Shown in pieces: positions 1 to 6,006 of a DNA stretch of 6,505 nt (its first letter is position 1; each line of letters begins with the position of its first letter). The DNA comes from an uncultured Planctomycetaceae bacterium (lineage in GTDB: Bacteria; Planctomycetota; Planctomycetia; Pirellulales; JACPPG01), in assembly GCA_945957305.1 (NCBI GenBank), contig CAMFLN010000185.1, forward strand, positions 1 to 6,505, in the 5' to 3' direction. The notes below the pieces were generated by a model that did not search any database, had not been told where the DNA came from, and saw nothing but the letters and a program-made list of their open reading frames with translations. A program made the translations under genes and the position numbers.

Positions 1-46
1 TACACTTATGCGATCGTCGGCAGCGTCAGATGTGTATAAGAGACAG
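1..46 (+). other. Illumina Nextera adapter contamination (not genomic)
   Basis: Bases 1-5 (TACAC) match the end of the Illumina P5 flow-cell primer. Bases 6-13 (TTATGCGA) sit exactly where the 8-base i5 index belongs, and from memory this is a Nextera XT index (S522). Bases 14-27 (TCGTCGGCAGCGTC) are the Nextera read-1 tail, and bases 28-46 (AGATGTGTATAAGAGACAG) are the 19-bp engineered Tn5 mosaic end. The order, spacing and orientation are those of a library molecule, so this is an untrimmed adapter at a contig end. It should be masked, and real sequence begins at base 47. It is not evidence of a natural transposon. Confidence 0.97.
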
Positions 47-106
47 GGCTACGTCGATGTGGAAGAAAAGCAGCCGGTGTTCGACCACCAAAAGATCACC
101 GGCTAG
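47..106 (+). CDS. 3' end of an unidentified upstream gene (partial)
   Basis: After the adapter, an open frame gives 19 codons and a TAG stop at 104-106. The visible tail is GYVDVEEKQPVFDHQKITG. It has no cysteine and no motif I recognise. The gene lies on the same strand as sufC with a 77-bp gap, so it may be the first gene of the locus. In several bacteria the gene before the suf genes is a DNA-binding regulator such as SufR or IscR, but nothing in these residues shows that here. The truncation is caused by the contig end, not by a biological break. Frame and stop are clear; being a real coding end is likely but not provable from 60 bases. Confidence 0.5.
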   Translation, partial: GYVDVEEKQPVFDHQKITG

Positions 107-116
107 AGCGCCCACT

Positions 117-177
117 TACTGTCTACCGACTACTGTCTACCGACTACTGTCTACCGACTACTGTCTACCGACTACTG
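117..177. repeat. 14-bp tandem repeat, 4.4 copies, before sufC
   Basis: The unit TACTGTCTACCGAC occurs four times without a mismatch (117-130, 131-144, 145-158, 159-172), followed by a partial copy TACTG at 173-177. Each unit is itself two related heptamers, CTACTGT and CTACCGA, so the array looks like an expanded 7-bp motif. It fills most of the 77-bp gap before sufC and stops 6 bases before its ATG, so it covers the place where a ribosome binding site would be. There are no spacers, so it is not CRISPR. Perfect copies suggest recent expansion by slippage. Copy number in the assembly may not be exact. Confidence 0.95.
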
Positions 178-183
178 CTAAAA

Positions 184-1041
184 ATGATTAGCTCGACGCA
201 ACGCGAAACGCTTCGCATCAACGACTTGCACGTCTCGGTCGGCGACCGGGAAATTTTGCGCGGGGTGAACCTGACGTTCCACCGCGGCGAGACCCACGCC
301 CTGATGGGGCCCAACGGCTCGGGCAAGAGCACGCTGGGTTACGCCATCATGGGTCATCCCGGCTACGACGTAACGCGCGGATCGATCGAGCTGGTCACGG
401 CCGAGGGGCAATCGCTCAACGTTCTCGAAATGGAACCGAACGAGCGGGCACGCGTGGGCATCTTCCTGGCGTTCCAACGCCCGATGTCGATTCCCGGCGT
501 GAAGATGGCCGACTTTCTCCGCCATGCCACGACCAACGTCCGCCGCCCCGACCGCAAGGAAGGGGAAGAGCTTCTGCCGATGCGTGATTTCCGCAAGGAG
601 CTGAAAGCCAAGATGGAGCAGTTGCGGATGGACCCGGAGTTTGCCCGCCGCTACGTCAACGATGGTTTTTCGGGCGGCGAAATGAAGCGGGCCGAAATCC
701 TGCAAATGGCCATGCTCCGGCCGAAGTTCGCCATCCTTGACGAGACCGATAGCGGCCTGGATGTCGATGCCGTGCGCCTGGCCAGCCAGAGCATCGCCGA
801 GATCGGCGGCGCCGAGATGGGCATCTTGATCATCACGCACCACGACAAACTGCTGGAACACAACCGCCCTGACTTCACGCACGTGATGCTCGGCGGACGC
901 ATTGTGGAAACCGGCGGCCCGGAATTGGCCGAAGAATTACACCGGTCGGGCTATGACCGGATTCGCAGTCAGTACCCCGATGCCGCGGCCGACGAAGCCG
1001 CCATGCGACAAGAGAAGCACGTCGAGCCAGCGGCCGGCTGA
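184..1041 (+). CDS. sufC: SufC, ABC-type ATPase of the SUF iron-sulfur assembly complex
   Basis: SufC is the cytosolic ATPase of the SufBC2D scaffold. Its ATP-driven dimerisation reshapes SufB-SufD so that an [Fe-S] cluster can form. The 285-residue product has the full ABC set: Walker A GPNGSGKS (42-49), Q-loop glutamine at 98 in AFQRP, signature FSGGEMKR (162-169), Walker B ILDE (184-187), D-loop SGLD (190-193) and H-loop histidine 219 in ITHHD. The stretch LDETDSGLDVDA is typical of SufC rather than of transporter ATPases, and no membrane partner is encoded nearby. E. coli SufC has about 248 residues. This one has roughly 9 extra at the N-terminus and a charged, Ala-rich tail after about residue 262. 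The ATG at 184 is the most upstream start in frame after the tandem repeat. It has no Shine-Dalgarno sequence, so a slightly later start cannot be excluded. sufB follows after 91 bp. Confidence 0.97.
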   Translation: MISSTQRETLRINDLHVSVGDREILRGVNLTFHRGETHALMGPNGSGKSTLGYAIMGHPGYDVTRGSIELVTAEGQSLNVLEMEPNERARVGIFLAFQRPMSIPGVKMADFLRHATTNVRRPDRKEGEELLPMRDFRKELKAKMEQLRMDPEFARRYVNDGFSGGEMKRAEILQMAMLRPKFAILDETDSGLDVDAVRLASQSIAEIGGAEMGILIITHHDKLLEHNRPDFTHVMLGGRIVETGGPELAEELHRSGYDRIRSQYPDAAADEAAMRQEKHVEPAAG

Positions 1042-1081
1042 TTTCGCCGCTGGACGTAGCTGGATTCCGCGTGCAACGCAG

Positions 1082-1105
1082 CGAAACGAGTTTCGAGATT
1101 CGAAA
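1082..1105. repeat. Overlapping short inverted repeats in the sufC-sufB gap
   Basis: CGAAA (1082-1086) can pair with TTTCG (1091-1095). Alternatively TTTCGA (1091-1096) can pair with TCGAAA (1100-1105) across a 3-base loop. The two pairings share the middle arm and so exclude each other. The element lies 28-51 bases before the sufB start. It could be an operator half-site pair, a small RNA hairpin, or chance. It does not match the IscR consensus I know. The rest of the 91-bp gap shows no promoter I would defend. Confidence 0.35.
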
Positions 1106-1132
1106 TACCTCCTGTCAGGACTAACATAGATC

Positions 1133-2548
1133 ATGGCCACCGAACTCAAGCCCGATACCAACGAGCTCGGTCTCGGCGAGATCAACAAATACGACTTCCG
1201 CAACGCCGAGAAGTACATCTTCAAGAGCCGCAAAGGGCTCGATGCCCAGATCGTACACCAGATCTCGGACATGAAGGACGAGCCGCAATGGATGCGCGAC
1301 TTCCGCCTGCAGAGCTTGGAGATTTTCAACTCCAAGCCGATGCCGCGCTGGGGCGGGAACATCGACATCGACTTCCAGGACATCTTCTACTACATCAAGC
1401 CGTCGGATCGCCAGGGTCGCAGCTGGGACGACGTGCCTGACGACATCAAGCGCACCTTCGACAAGCTGGGCATCCCCGAGGCCGAAAAGAAATTCCTGGC
1501 CGGCGTCAAAGCCCAGTACGAAAGCGAAGTCGTCTACGGCTCGCTGCGCGAGGACCTGTCGAAGCAAGGCGTGATCTTCACCGACACCGATTCGGCGGTA
1601 CGTGAATACCCGGACCTGGTGCGCGAGTACTTCAGCAAGATCATCCCGCCGACTGACAATAAGTTCGCAGCGCTCAATTCAGCGGTCTGGTCGGGCGGGT
1701 CGTTCATTTACGTCCCCAAGGGAGTGAAGATCGAGTTCCCGCTGCAGGCCTACTTCCGCATCAATGCCGAGAGCATGGGCCAGTTCGAGCGCACGCTGAT
1801 CATCGTCGACGAAGGGGCGCAGATCCACTACGTCGAAGGTTGCACGGCCCCGATGTATTCGACCGAAAGCCTGCACTCGGCCGTGGTCGAAATCATTGTC
1901 AAAAAGCACGCCCGCTGCCGCTACACGACGATCCAGAACTGGGCCAACAACATCTATAACCTGGTCACCAAGCGGGCCGTGGCTTACGAAAACGCCGTGA
2001 TGGAGTGGATCGACGGCAATCTCGGCAGCCGTTTGACCATGAAGTATCCGGCCGTGTACATGCTCGAGCCGGGAGCCCGCGGCGAGATCCTGTCGATTGC
2101 CTTTGCCTCGAATGGTCAGCACCAGGACGCCGGGGCCAAAGTAGTACATGCCGCCCCCCACACGTCGAGCCGCATCATTTCGAAGAGCATTTCGAAAAAC
2201 GGCGGACGCTCCAGCTACCGTGGGCTGGTCAAGATCGAGCCGGGCGCCCGCAAGTCGAAATCGAACGTCGTTTGCGACGCCTTGATCCTGGATTCGAACA
2301 GCCGCAGCGACACATATCCTTATATCGAAGTCGACGAGCAGGATGTGTCGATCGGCCACGAAGCCAGTGTCTCGAAGATCGGCGAAGAACAGCTGTTTTA
2401 TCTCACCAGCCGCGGATTGTCCGAGGCCGAGGCCAGCACGATGATCGTCAGTGGCTTCATCGAGCCGCTGGTCAAAGAGCTGCCGATGGAATACGCCGTG
2501 GAAATGAACCGCTTGATCGAGTTGCAAATGGAGGGAACCGTCGGCTAA
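1133..2548 (+). CDS. sufB: SufB, scaffold subunit of the SUF Fe-S assembly complex
   Basis: SufB is the beta-helix scaffold that receives sulfur and, with SufD and SufC, builds nascent [Fe-S] clusters. The 471-residue product has the family's helical N-terminal part (about 1-140) and the beta-helix core from about 175. The core holds [17 protein letters not shown] (182-198), EGCTAP (235-240) and [18 protein letters not shown] (406-423). Cys237 matches the position of the sulfur-accepting Cys254 of E. coli SufB. Cys381, His409 and Glu410 match E. coli Cys405, His433 and Glu434 at a constant offset of 24, and the C-termini coincide (471 against 495 residues). The only other cysteine is Cys262. 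The start ATG at 1133 has AGGA at 1117-1120, a little far (12 bases) for a strong ribosome binding site. sufC lies 91 bp upstream, and sufD lies 150 bp downstream beyond a hairpin. A long antisense open frame over this gene is a codon-bias shadow. Confidence 0.98.
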   Translation: MATELKPDTNELGLGEINKYDFRNAEKYIFKSRKGLDAQIVHQISDMKDEPQWMRDFRLQSLEIFNSKPMPRWGGNIDIDFQDIFYYIKPSDRQGRSWDDVPDDIKRTFDKLGIPEAEKKFLAGVKAQYESEVVYGSLREDLSKQGVIFTDTDSAVREYPDLVREYFSKIIPPTDNKFAALNSAVWSGGSFIYVPKGVKIEFPLQAYFRINAESMGQFERTLIIVDEGAQIHYVEGCTAPMYSTESLHSAVVEIIVKKHARCRYTTIQNWANNIYNLVTKRAVAYENAVMEWIDGNLGSRLTMKYPAVYMLEPGARGEILSIAFASNGQHQDAGAKVVHAAPHTSSRIISKSISKNGGRSSYRGLVKIEPGARKSKSNVVCDALILDSNSRSDTYPYIEVDEQDVSIGHEASVSKIGEEQLFYLTSRGLSEAEASTMIVSGFIEPLVKELPMEYAVEMNRLIELQMEGTVG

Positions 2549-2606
2549 CGCCGAAAGTTACGCCGCCCACCGTCCTGTAACTCTCGCGTGTGAAAACCCC
2601 ACTTAG

Positions 2607-2635
2607 CCGCCGGGCTCGCCCGGCGGTCTTCGTTT
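2607..2635 (+). terminator. GC-rich hairpin with T-rich tail between sufB and sufD
   Basis: CCGCCGGGC (2607-2615) pairs perfectly with GCCCGGCGG (2618-2626). With a realistic 4-base loop (CTCG) the stem is 8 bp, nearly all G-C. It is followed by TCTTCGTTT (2627-2635), an interrupted T tract, and preceded by an A-rich stretch (GAAAA, 2592-2596), so it could also act on the other strand. It lies 58 bases after the sufB stop and about 60 bases before sufD. The shape is that of an intrinsic terminator, though the broken T tract suggests partial rather than full termination. It might instead be a repeat element or an mRNA-stabilising hairpin. Confidence 0.6.
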
Positions 2636-2698
2636 AAAAACCACCACCGCGCTCACAGCAAATTTCTCAAGCAGCGGTTCAACACCGCCCCACTTGCA

Positions 2699-4009
2699 AT
2701 GCCCTCGATCGCTACGTCCACCGGTTTCACGCAAGATTCCTTTGATGCCTTCCTGGCAGCGCGCGACGAGCCCAGTTGGCTGCTCGAGCAGCGCCGCGAA
2801 AGCTGGGCCGAATTCCAGCGGCTCGGTCTTCCCTCGCGCAGCGAAGAGGAATGGATGCGCACCGATCTGCGACTGTTCCACCTTGATCGCTTTGCCTTGC
2901 CGGGGGAGTTGCCGGCCGGAACCGTTGCGCCCCCTGCACTATTGAGCCACGGGGTCGACCTGGCGGGGCATGACGTGTCGATCAACAGCCGCCCAGTGAC
3001 GAGTGCGCTCGATCCCAGCCTCGCTGCCCAGGGAGTGGTTTTCGGCAGTCTAGACCGGCTGATCGCCCAGCGCGCGGACGTCCTGCGTCCTTATCTAAGC
3101 CGTCGCTTGATCAATCCCTCGGCCGACAAGTTCGCCGCTTTGCATGCCGCGGCCTGGTCCGGCGGATCGGTCCTCTACGTCCCGCGCGGCGTGGTCGTCG
3201 ATCGTCCGCTGCACGTGCTCAGCGGGCTCTCTGCCGGCGGCATCGACCTGGGCAAGACACTGATCATTCTCGAAGAAGGGGCGGAAGCCACGCTCCTGTC
3301 CGAGACCGCCGGCGGCGAAGGCGATCCGGCCCTGCACTGCGGCGCGATCGAGATTTTCGTCGGCCCTGGCGCGAAACTCCGCTACGTGAACCTGCAAAAC
3401 TGGGGGAGTGGCGTCTGGCACTTCGCCCATCAGAAAGCTTTGGTCGACCGTGATGGCCGCTTGCAATGGACGATCGGCGCTCTCGGCAGCCGTTTGGCGC
3501 AAGTCAACCAGCATGTCGCACTAACAGGCATCGGCGCCGAAGCACAAGTCAACGGCGTAATGTTCACCGAAGGCAAACAACAACTCACGTACAACACGCT
3601 GCAGCATCACCAGGCCGAACGATGCCGTAGCGACCTGTTGTACAAGGGTGCCCTGCAGGACCGCTCGCGCGTCGTGTGGCGCGGCATGATCAAGGTCGAC
3701 AAGGGCGCACAGAAGACCGACGGCTACCAGCGCAACGATAACCTGATGCTTTCCGAGCACGCCCGGGCTGATTCGATCCCCGGTCTCGAGATCGAGGCTG
3801 ACGACGTCCGCTGCACGCATGGCGCCACGGCCGGCCGGGTCGACGACGAGCAGATTTTCTATGCTCGCTGCCGCGGCCTGACCCGCAAAGAAGCGATTCG
3901 CATGATCGTGGCCGGTTTCTTCCAACAGGTGTTCGACCGCATCACGATCGACAGCGTCCGCGACGCCCTGGGAGACGCCATCGGCCGCCGCATCCGAGAA
4001 TACGACTGA
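2699..4009 (+). CDS. sufD: SufD, scaffold subunit of the SUF Fe-S assembly complex
   Basis: SufD is the paralogue of SufB that pairs with it and with two SufC subunits in SufBC2D. It is needed for iron entry and cluster formation. The 436-residue product (E. coli: 423) begins with the usual helical region containing LPSRSEEEWMRTDL (44-57). The beta-helix core includes AAWSGGSVLYVPRGV (151-165), LQNWGSGVWHF (232-242) and HGATAGRVDDEQIFYARCRGLTRKEA (374-399). Cys372 and His374 in CTHGAT correspond to E. coli Cys358 and His360, the latter implicated in cluster assembly at the SufB-SufD interface. Other cysteines are 214, 309 and 391. The core resembles SufB (for example the shared NKFAAL/DKFAAL and SGGS...VP[KR]GV blocks), but it lacks the EGCTAP cysteine, which separates SufD from SufB. 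The ATG at 2699 has no Shine-Dalgarno sequence. The N-terminal length fits the family. The 150-bp gap before it holds the terminator-like hairpin. Confidence 0.95.
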   Translation: MPSIATSTGFTQDSFDAFLAARDEPSWLLEQRRESWAEFQRLGLPSRSEEEWMRTDLRLFHLDRFALPGELPAGTVAPPALLSHGVDLAGHDVSINSRPVTSALDPSLAAQGVVFGSLDRLIAQRADVLRPYLSRRLINPSADKFAALHAAAWSGGSVLYVPRGVVVDRPLHVLSGLSAGGIDLGKTLIILEEGAEATLLSETAGGEGDPALHCGAIEIFVGPGAKLRYVNLQNWGSGVWHFAHQKALVDRDGRLQWTIGALGSRLAQVNQHVALTGIGAEAQVNGVMFTEGKQQLTYNTLQHHQAERCRSDLLYKGALQDRSRVVWRGMIKVDKGAQKTDGYQRNDNLMLSEHARADSIPGLEIEADDVRCTHGATAGRVDDEQIFYARCRGLTRKEAIRMIVAGFFQQVFDRITIDSVRDALGDAIGRRIREYD

Positions 4010-4013
4010 AGAG

Positions 4014-4104
<91 letters not shown>

Positions 4105-4142
4105 TAGCACCACGCCCCCAACGCCAGACGGCTTTCCCATTC

Positions 4143-4457
4143 ATGGATTTCGTTCGCGTCGCCAAGGTTTCTGACATTGCGGATCCCGGCAAGTTGATTG
4201 TCGAGGTCGATGACCGCTTGGTGGTCGTGTTTCACGTCGACGGGAAATTCTACGCGATCGACGACGTTTGCACGCACGATGGCGGACCGCTCGGCGAGGG
4301 GCAGCTCGAAGGCTTTTGCATCGCCTGCCCACGGCACGGGGCCAAGTTCGACATTCGCGACGGCCGCGCCTTGACCATGCCCGCCACGCAGCCCACGGCG
4401 GCCCACGAAGTGAAGATCGAGGGAAACGAGATCCTGGTGCGTTTGAGCGACGAGTAA
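4143..4457 (+). CDS. Rieske-type [2Fe-2S] ferredoxin
   Basis: This is a small soluble Rieske protein of 104 residues, the usual size for the ferredoxin subunit of ring-hydroxylating dioxygenases and related stand-alone Rieske proteins. The cluster ligands are complete: Cys43-Thr-His45 and Cys62-Pro-Arg-His65, separated by 16 residues. The flanking blocks DVCTHDGGPLGEG (41-53) and CPRHGAKFDIRDGRAL (62-77) are typical. There is no signal peptide or membrane anchor, so it should act in the cytosol. No oxygenase or reductase gene is adjacent. Similar Rieske genes sit inside the suf operons of actinobacteria such as Streptomyces, often labelled as a dioxygenase ferredoxin subunit. The position between sufD and sufT fits that arrangement, so a role in cluster assembly or electron supply is more likely than ring hydroxylation, but this is inference. 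The ATG at 4143 lacks a clear Shine-Dalgarno sequence. Confidence 0.94.
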   Translation: MDFVRVAKVSDIADPGKLIVEVDDRLVVVFHVDGKFYAIDDVCTHDGGPLGEGQLEGFCIACPRHGAKFDIRDGRALTMPATQPTAAHEVKIEGNEILVRLSDE

Positions 4458-4463
4458 CAATTC

Positions 4464-4540
4464 GGGGTGTCGCTGCTGGCTAGCCCCGCAGTGCCAAGCT
4501 AAAAAAGCGGCACTGCTCGTCGCGTCAGCAGTGCCACCCC
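4464..4540. repeat. Nested inverted-repeat element with GCAGTGCC arms
   Basis: The inner hairpin is GCAGTGCC (4488-4495) with GGCACTGC (4509-4516), a perfect 8-bp pair. Its 13-base loop contains a further GCT/AGC pair around AAAAA. The outer arms are GGGGTGTCGCTGCTG (4464-4478) and CAGCAGTGCCACCCC (4526-4540), which pair at 13 of 15 positions. The core GCAGTGCCA occurs directly at 4488-4496 and again at 4528-4536. The element fills the 102-bp gap between the Rieske gene and sufT. Its modular palindromic build resembles REP or MITE-type intergenic elements, and I associate similar GGGTGGCACTGCTGG palindromes with planctomycete genomes. That association is from memory and unverified. In RNA it could also end the upstream transcript. 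Confidence 0.85.
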
Positions 4541-4549
4541 CAGATTTAA

Positions 4550-4555
4550 GAGGTG
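4550..4555 (+). promoter_or_regulatory. Ribosome binding site of the sufT-type gene
   Basis: GAGGTG, within AAGAGGTG, lies 4 bases before the ATG at 4560. It is the clearest Shine-Dalgarno match in the window and fixes this start. The other genes have weak or no such site. Confidence 0.65.
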
Positions 4556-4559
4556 TTTT

Positions 4560-4877
4560 ATGCCCGTAACCGAAGAAAGCGCTCGCGAAGCGCTCAAGCA
4601 GGTGATCGATCCTGAGCTGTTCGTTAACATCGTCGATCTGGGATTGGTCTACCTGATCACGATCGCCGACGCGGAGGAAGGGAAGCAAAAGATCTCGATC
4701 GAAATGACGATGACCAGCCCCGCTTGCCCCGCGGGTCCGCAGTTGATTCAGCAATCGAAGGATTTTCTCGGGCGGCTGGAAGGGGTTAGCGAGGTGGAAG
4801 TGAAGCTGGTCATGGTGCCGCCGTGGACCCCGGATCGCATGACCGAAGATGCGCGCGACCAATTGGGGATCTTCTAA
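4560..4877 (+). CDS. sufT: SufT/MIP18-family (DUF59) Fe-S cluster assembly factor
   Basis: This is a 105-residue protein of the MIP18/DUF59 family, whose members assist maturation of [Fe-S] proteins (SufT in bacteria, the CIA2 component in eukaryotes). Family blocks are complete: VIDPELFVNIVDLGLVY (15-31), the MTMTSPACPAGP loop (50-60) with the conserved Cys56, and VPPWTPDRMTEDARDQLG (86-103). This is the minimal single-domain form, without the N-terminal extension of some SufT proteins. The related paaD-type members of phenylacetate pathways are longer and carry extra C-terminal cysteines, which are absent here. Position downstream of sufCBD and the Rieske gene supports the SUF role. The start is backed by a good ribosome binding site. 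The next gene starts 41 bp later. Confidence 0.9.
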   Translation: MPVTEESAREALKQVIDPELFVNIVDLGLVYLITIADAEEGKQKISIEMTMTSPACPAGPQLIQQSKDFLGRLEGVSEVEVKLVMVPPWTPDRMTEDARDQLGIF

Positions 4878-4918
4878 ACGCGCACGTCCGCTGATCGCAT
4901 CCCCCGTGGGCTCCAGTC

Positions 4919-5935
4919 GTGCGGATTTTTATTTTCGAATTCACCAGTGGCGGCGGCCTGCTCGCCTCGCCTGACCACGTCGACCTTGCGCGTGAAGGGG
5001 CTGCAATGGCGTCGGCGCTGGCGGTGGACTTCGCGCGATCTGCGGGGCGGGAAGTTGTGCTGCTGCGAGATCATCGCTTCCCGCTCGCCCCGCGGGACAA
5101 TGTGCTCATCCGCCATGTGGCAAACTCGTCCGCAGCCCTTGATGCATTCGACCACGAGGCCGCCGCGGCAGATTGGACCGTGGTGATCGCGCCCGAGTTT
5201 GACGGCATCCTGGCTGCGTACAGCGAGCGGGTTCTCCGCGTCGGCGGACAGCTTTTAAGCCCGGGGCTGGCGACCATTCGCCTGGCCTCGGACAAGCAGG
5301 CAACGACCGAGCATCTCGCGGCGGTGGGAATCGCGGTTCCGCGAGGACTGCCCTTGCCAGCGCCCGGTTCCTGGCCGGTCGACTTGGCGTTTCCCCAAGT
5401 GCTTAAATGGCGCGACGGCGCCGGATCGCAAGGAATGCGCTTGCTCGCTGCGCCGCTGGAAACTTCCGTTTGGCCGGCCGACTGGCAGCGCTGGCGCCTC
5501 GAAGAATTTCACGCAGGAATTCCAGCCAGTGTGGCCGTGCTCTGCGGGCCGGGGGGGCACGTGCCACTGCCACCGTGTGTTCAGCTGTTGAGCGGTGACG
5601 GGCGGTTACAGTATTGCGGCGGTCGTTTGCCACTGCCGGCCGACCTGGCAGAACGCGCGACCGAGCTGGCACATCGCGCCGTCGAGTCGCTCGCCGATCC
5701 GCGTGGCTATGTGGGCGTCGACCTGGTGCTGGGTCAAAGGTCCGACGGCGCTAATGACGTGGTAATTGAAATCAATCCACGGCTAACGACGTCGTACATC
5801 GGCCTCCGCGCGGCAACAGCAGACAATCTGGCCGAAGCAATGTTGGCCGTGGCGACGGGACAACCCGCGACGTTGTCGTTCACCACAGAACCAGTAGAAT
5901 TCTCCGTCGACGGCGAAGTTTCGCGCCGCGCGTGA
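4919..5935 (+). CDS. ATP-grasp ligase, MfnD-like (putative tyramine-glutamate ligase of methanofuran/methylofuran synthesis)
   Basis: This 338-residue product of the ATP-grasp superfamily activates a carboxylate as acyl-phosphate and joins it to an amine. The N-terminal pre-ATP-grasp domain begins RIFIFEFTSGGGLL (2-15). DKQATTEHLAAVGIAVP (125-141) leads into the ATP-binding fold, with VLKWRDGAGSQGMRLL (161-176) carrying Lys163 and the glycine-rich loop, and EEFHAGIPASVAVL (195-208). The metal-binding end is VVIEINPRLTTSY (281-293) with Glu284 and Asn286. The opening motif and overall size match the COG1821 type that includes archaeal MfnD, which links tyramine to glutamate. Its neighbour 71 bp downstream is another H4MPT-pathway family gene, which strengthens this reading. 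Methylobacterium C1 clusters also contain an ATP-grasp gene (orfY). The start is a GTG at 4919, chosen because EFTSGGG follows as in relatives; no Shine-Dalgarno sequence is seen. The fold is certain, but the substrate is inference. Confidence 0.88.
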   Translation: MRIFIFEFTSGGGLLASPDHVDLAREGAAMASALAVDFARSAGREVVLLRDHRFPLAPRDNVLIRHVANSSAALDAFDHEAAAADWTVVIAPEFDGILAAYSERVLRVGGQLLSPGLATIRLASDKQATTEHLAAVGIAVPRGLPLPAPGSWPVDLAFPQVLKWRDGAGSQGMRLLAAPLETSVWPADWQRWRLEEFHAGIPASVAVLCGPGGHVPLPPCVQLLSGDGRLQYCGGRLPLPADLAERATELAHRAVESLADPRGYVGVDLVLGQRSDGANDVVIEINPRLTTSYIGLRAATADNLAEAMLAVATGQPATLSFTTEPVEFSVDGEVSRRA

Positions 5936-5939
5936 ATTG

Positions 5940-5966
5940 CGAGCGCGTCGGCTTCTTGCCGGCTCG
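5940..5966 (+). other. Weak bulged hairpin between the two C1-pathway genes
   Basis: CGAGC (5940-5944) and CGGC (5949-5952) can pair with GCCG (5958-5961) and GCTCG (5962-5966) around a TTCTT loop, with a 4-base bulge. The sequence after it (TCACATTTCT) is only loosely T-rich, so a terminator role is doubtful. The rest of the 71-bp gap shows no convincing promoter or ribosome binding site for the next gene. Confidence 0.3.
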
Positions 5967-6006
5967 TCACATTTCTACTTGTACTGCCCACCATACGCGA
6001 CCTCCT

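Noticed and set aside
28..46. Tn5 mosaic end as a sign of a natural transposon
   Set aside because: The 19-bp end is the engineered hyperactive version and is joined to the Illumina tail and index, so it comes from library preparation.
117..177. Tandem repeat as a CRISPR array
   Set aside because: The 14-bp units are directly contiguous with no spacers, are far shorter than CRISPR repeats, and no cas gene is present.
178..882. 234-codon minus-strand open frame opposite sufC
   Set aside because: It covers the conserved SufC motifs on the other strand and has no motif of its own.
1679..2527. 282-codon minus-strand open frame opposite sufB
   Set aside because: It lies wholly inside a clearly conserved SufB, shows no recognisable domain, and is the expected antisense shadow of GC-rich codon use.
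2005..2580. 191-codon + strand frame overlapping the end of sufB
   Set aside because: It is an alternate frame of SufB with an Arg- and Gln-rich composition typical of a GC-rich frame shadow.
5956..5984. TTGCCG with TTGTAC at 17-bp spacing as a promoter for the MfnF-like gene
   Set aside because: The -10 match is poor and overlaps a weak hairpin; it is not better than chance.
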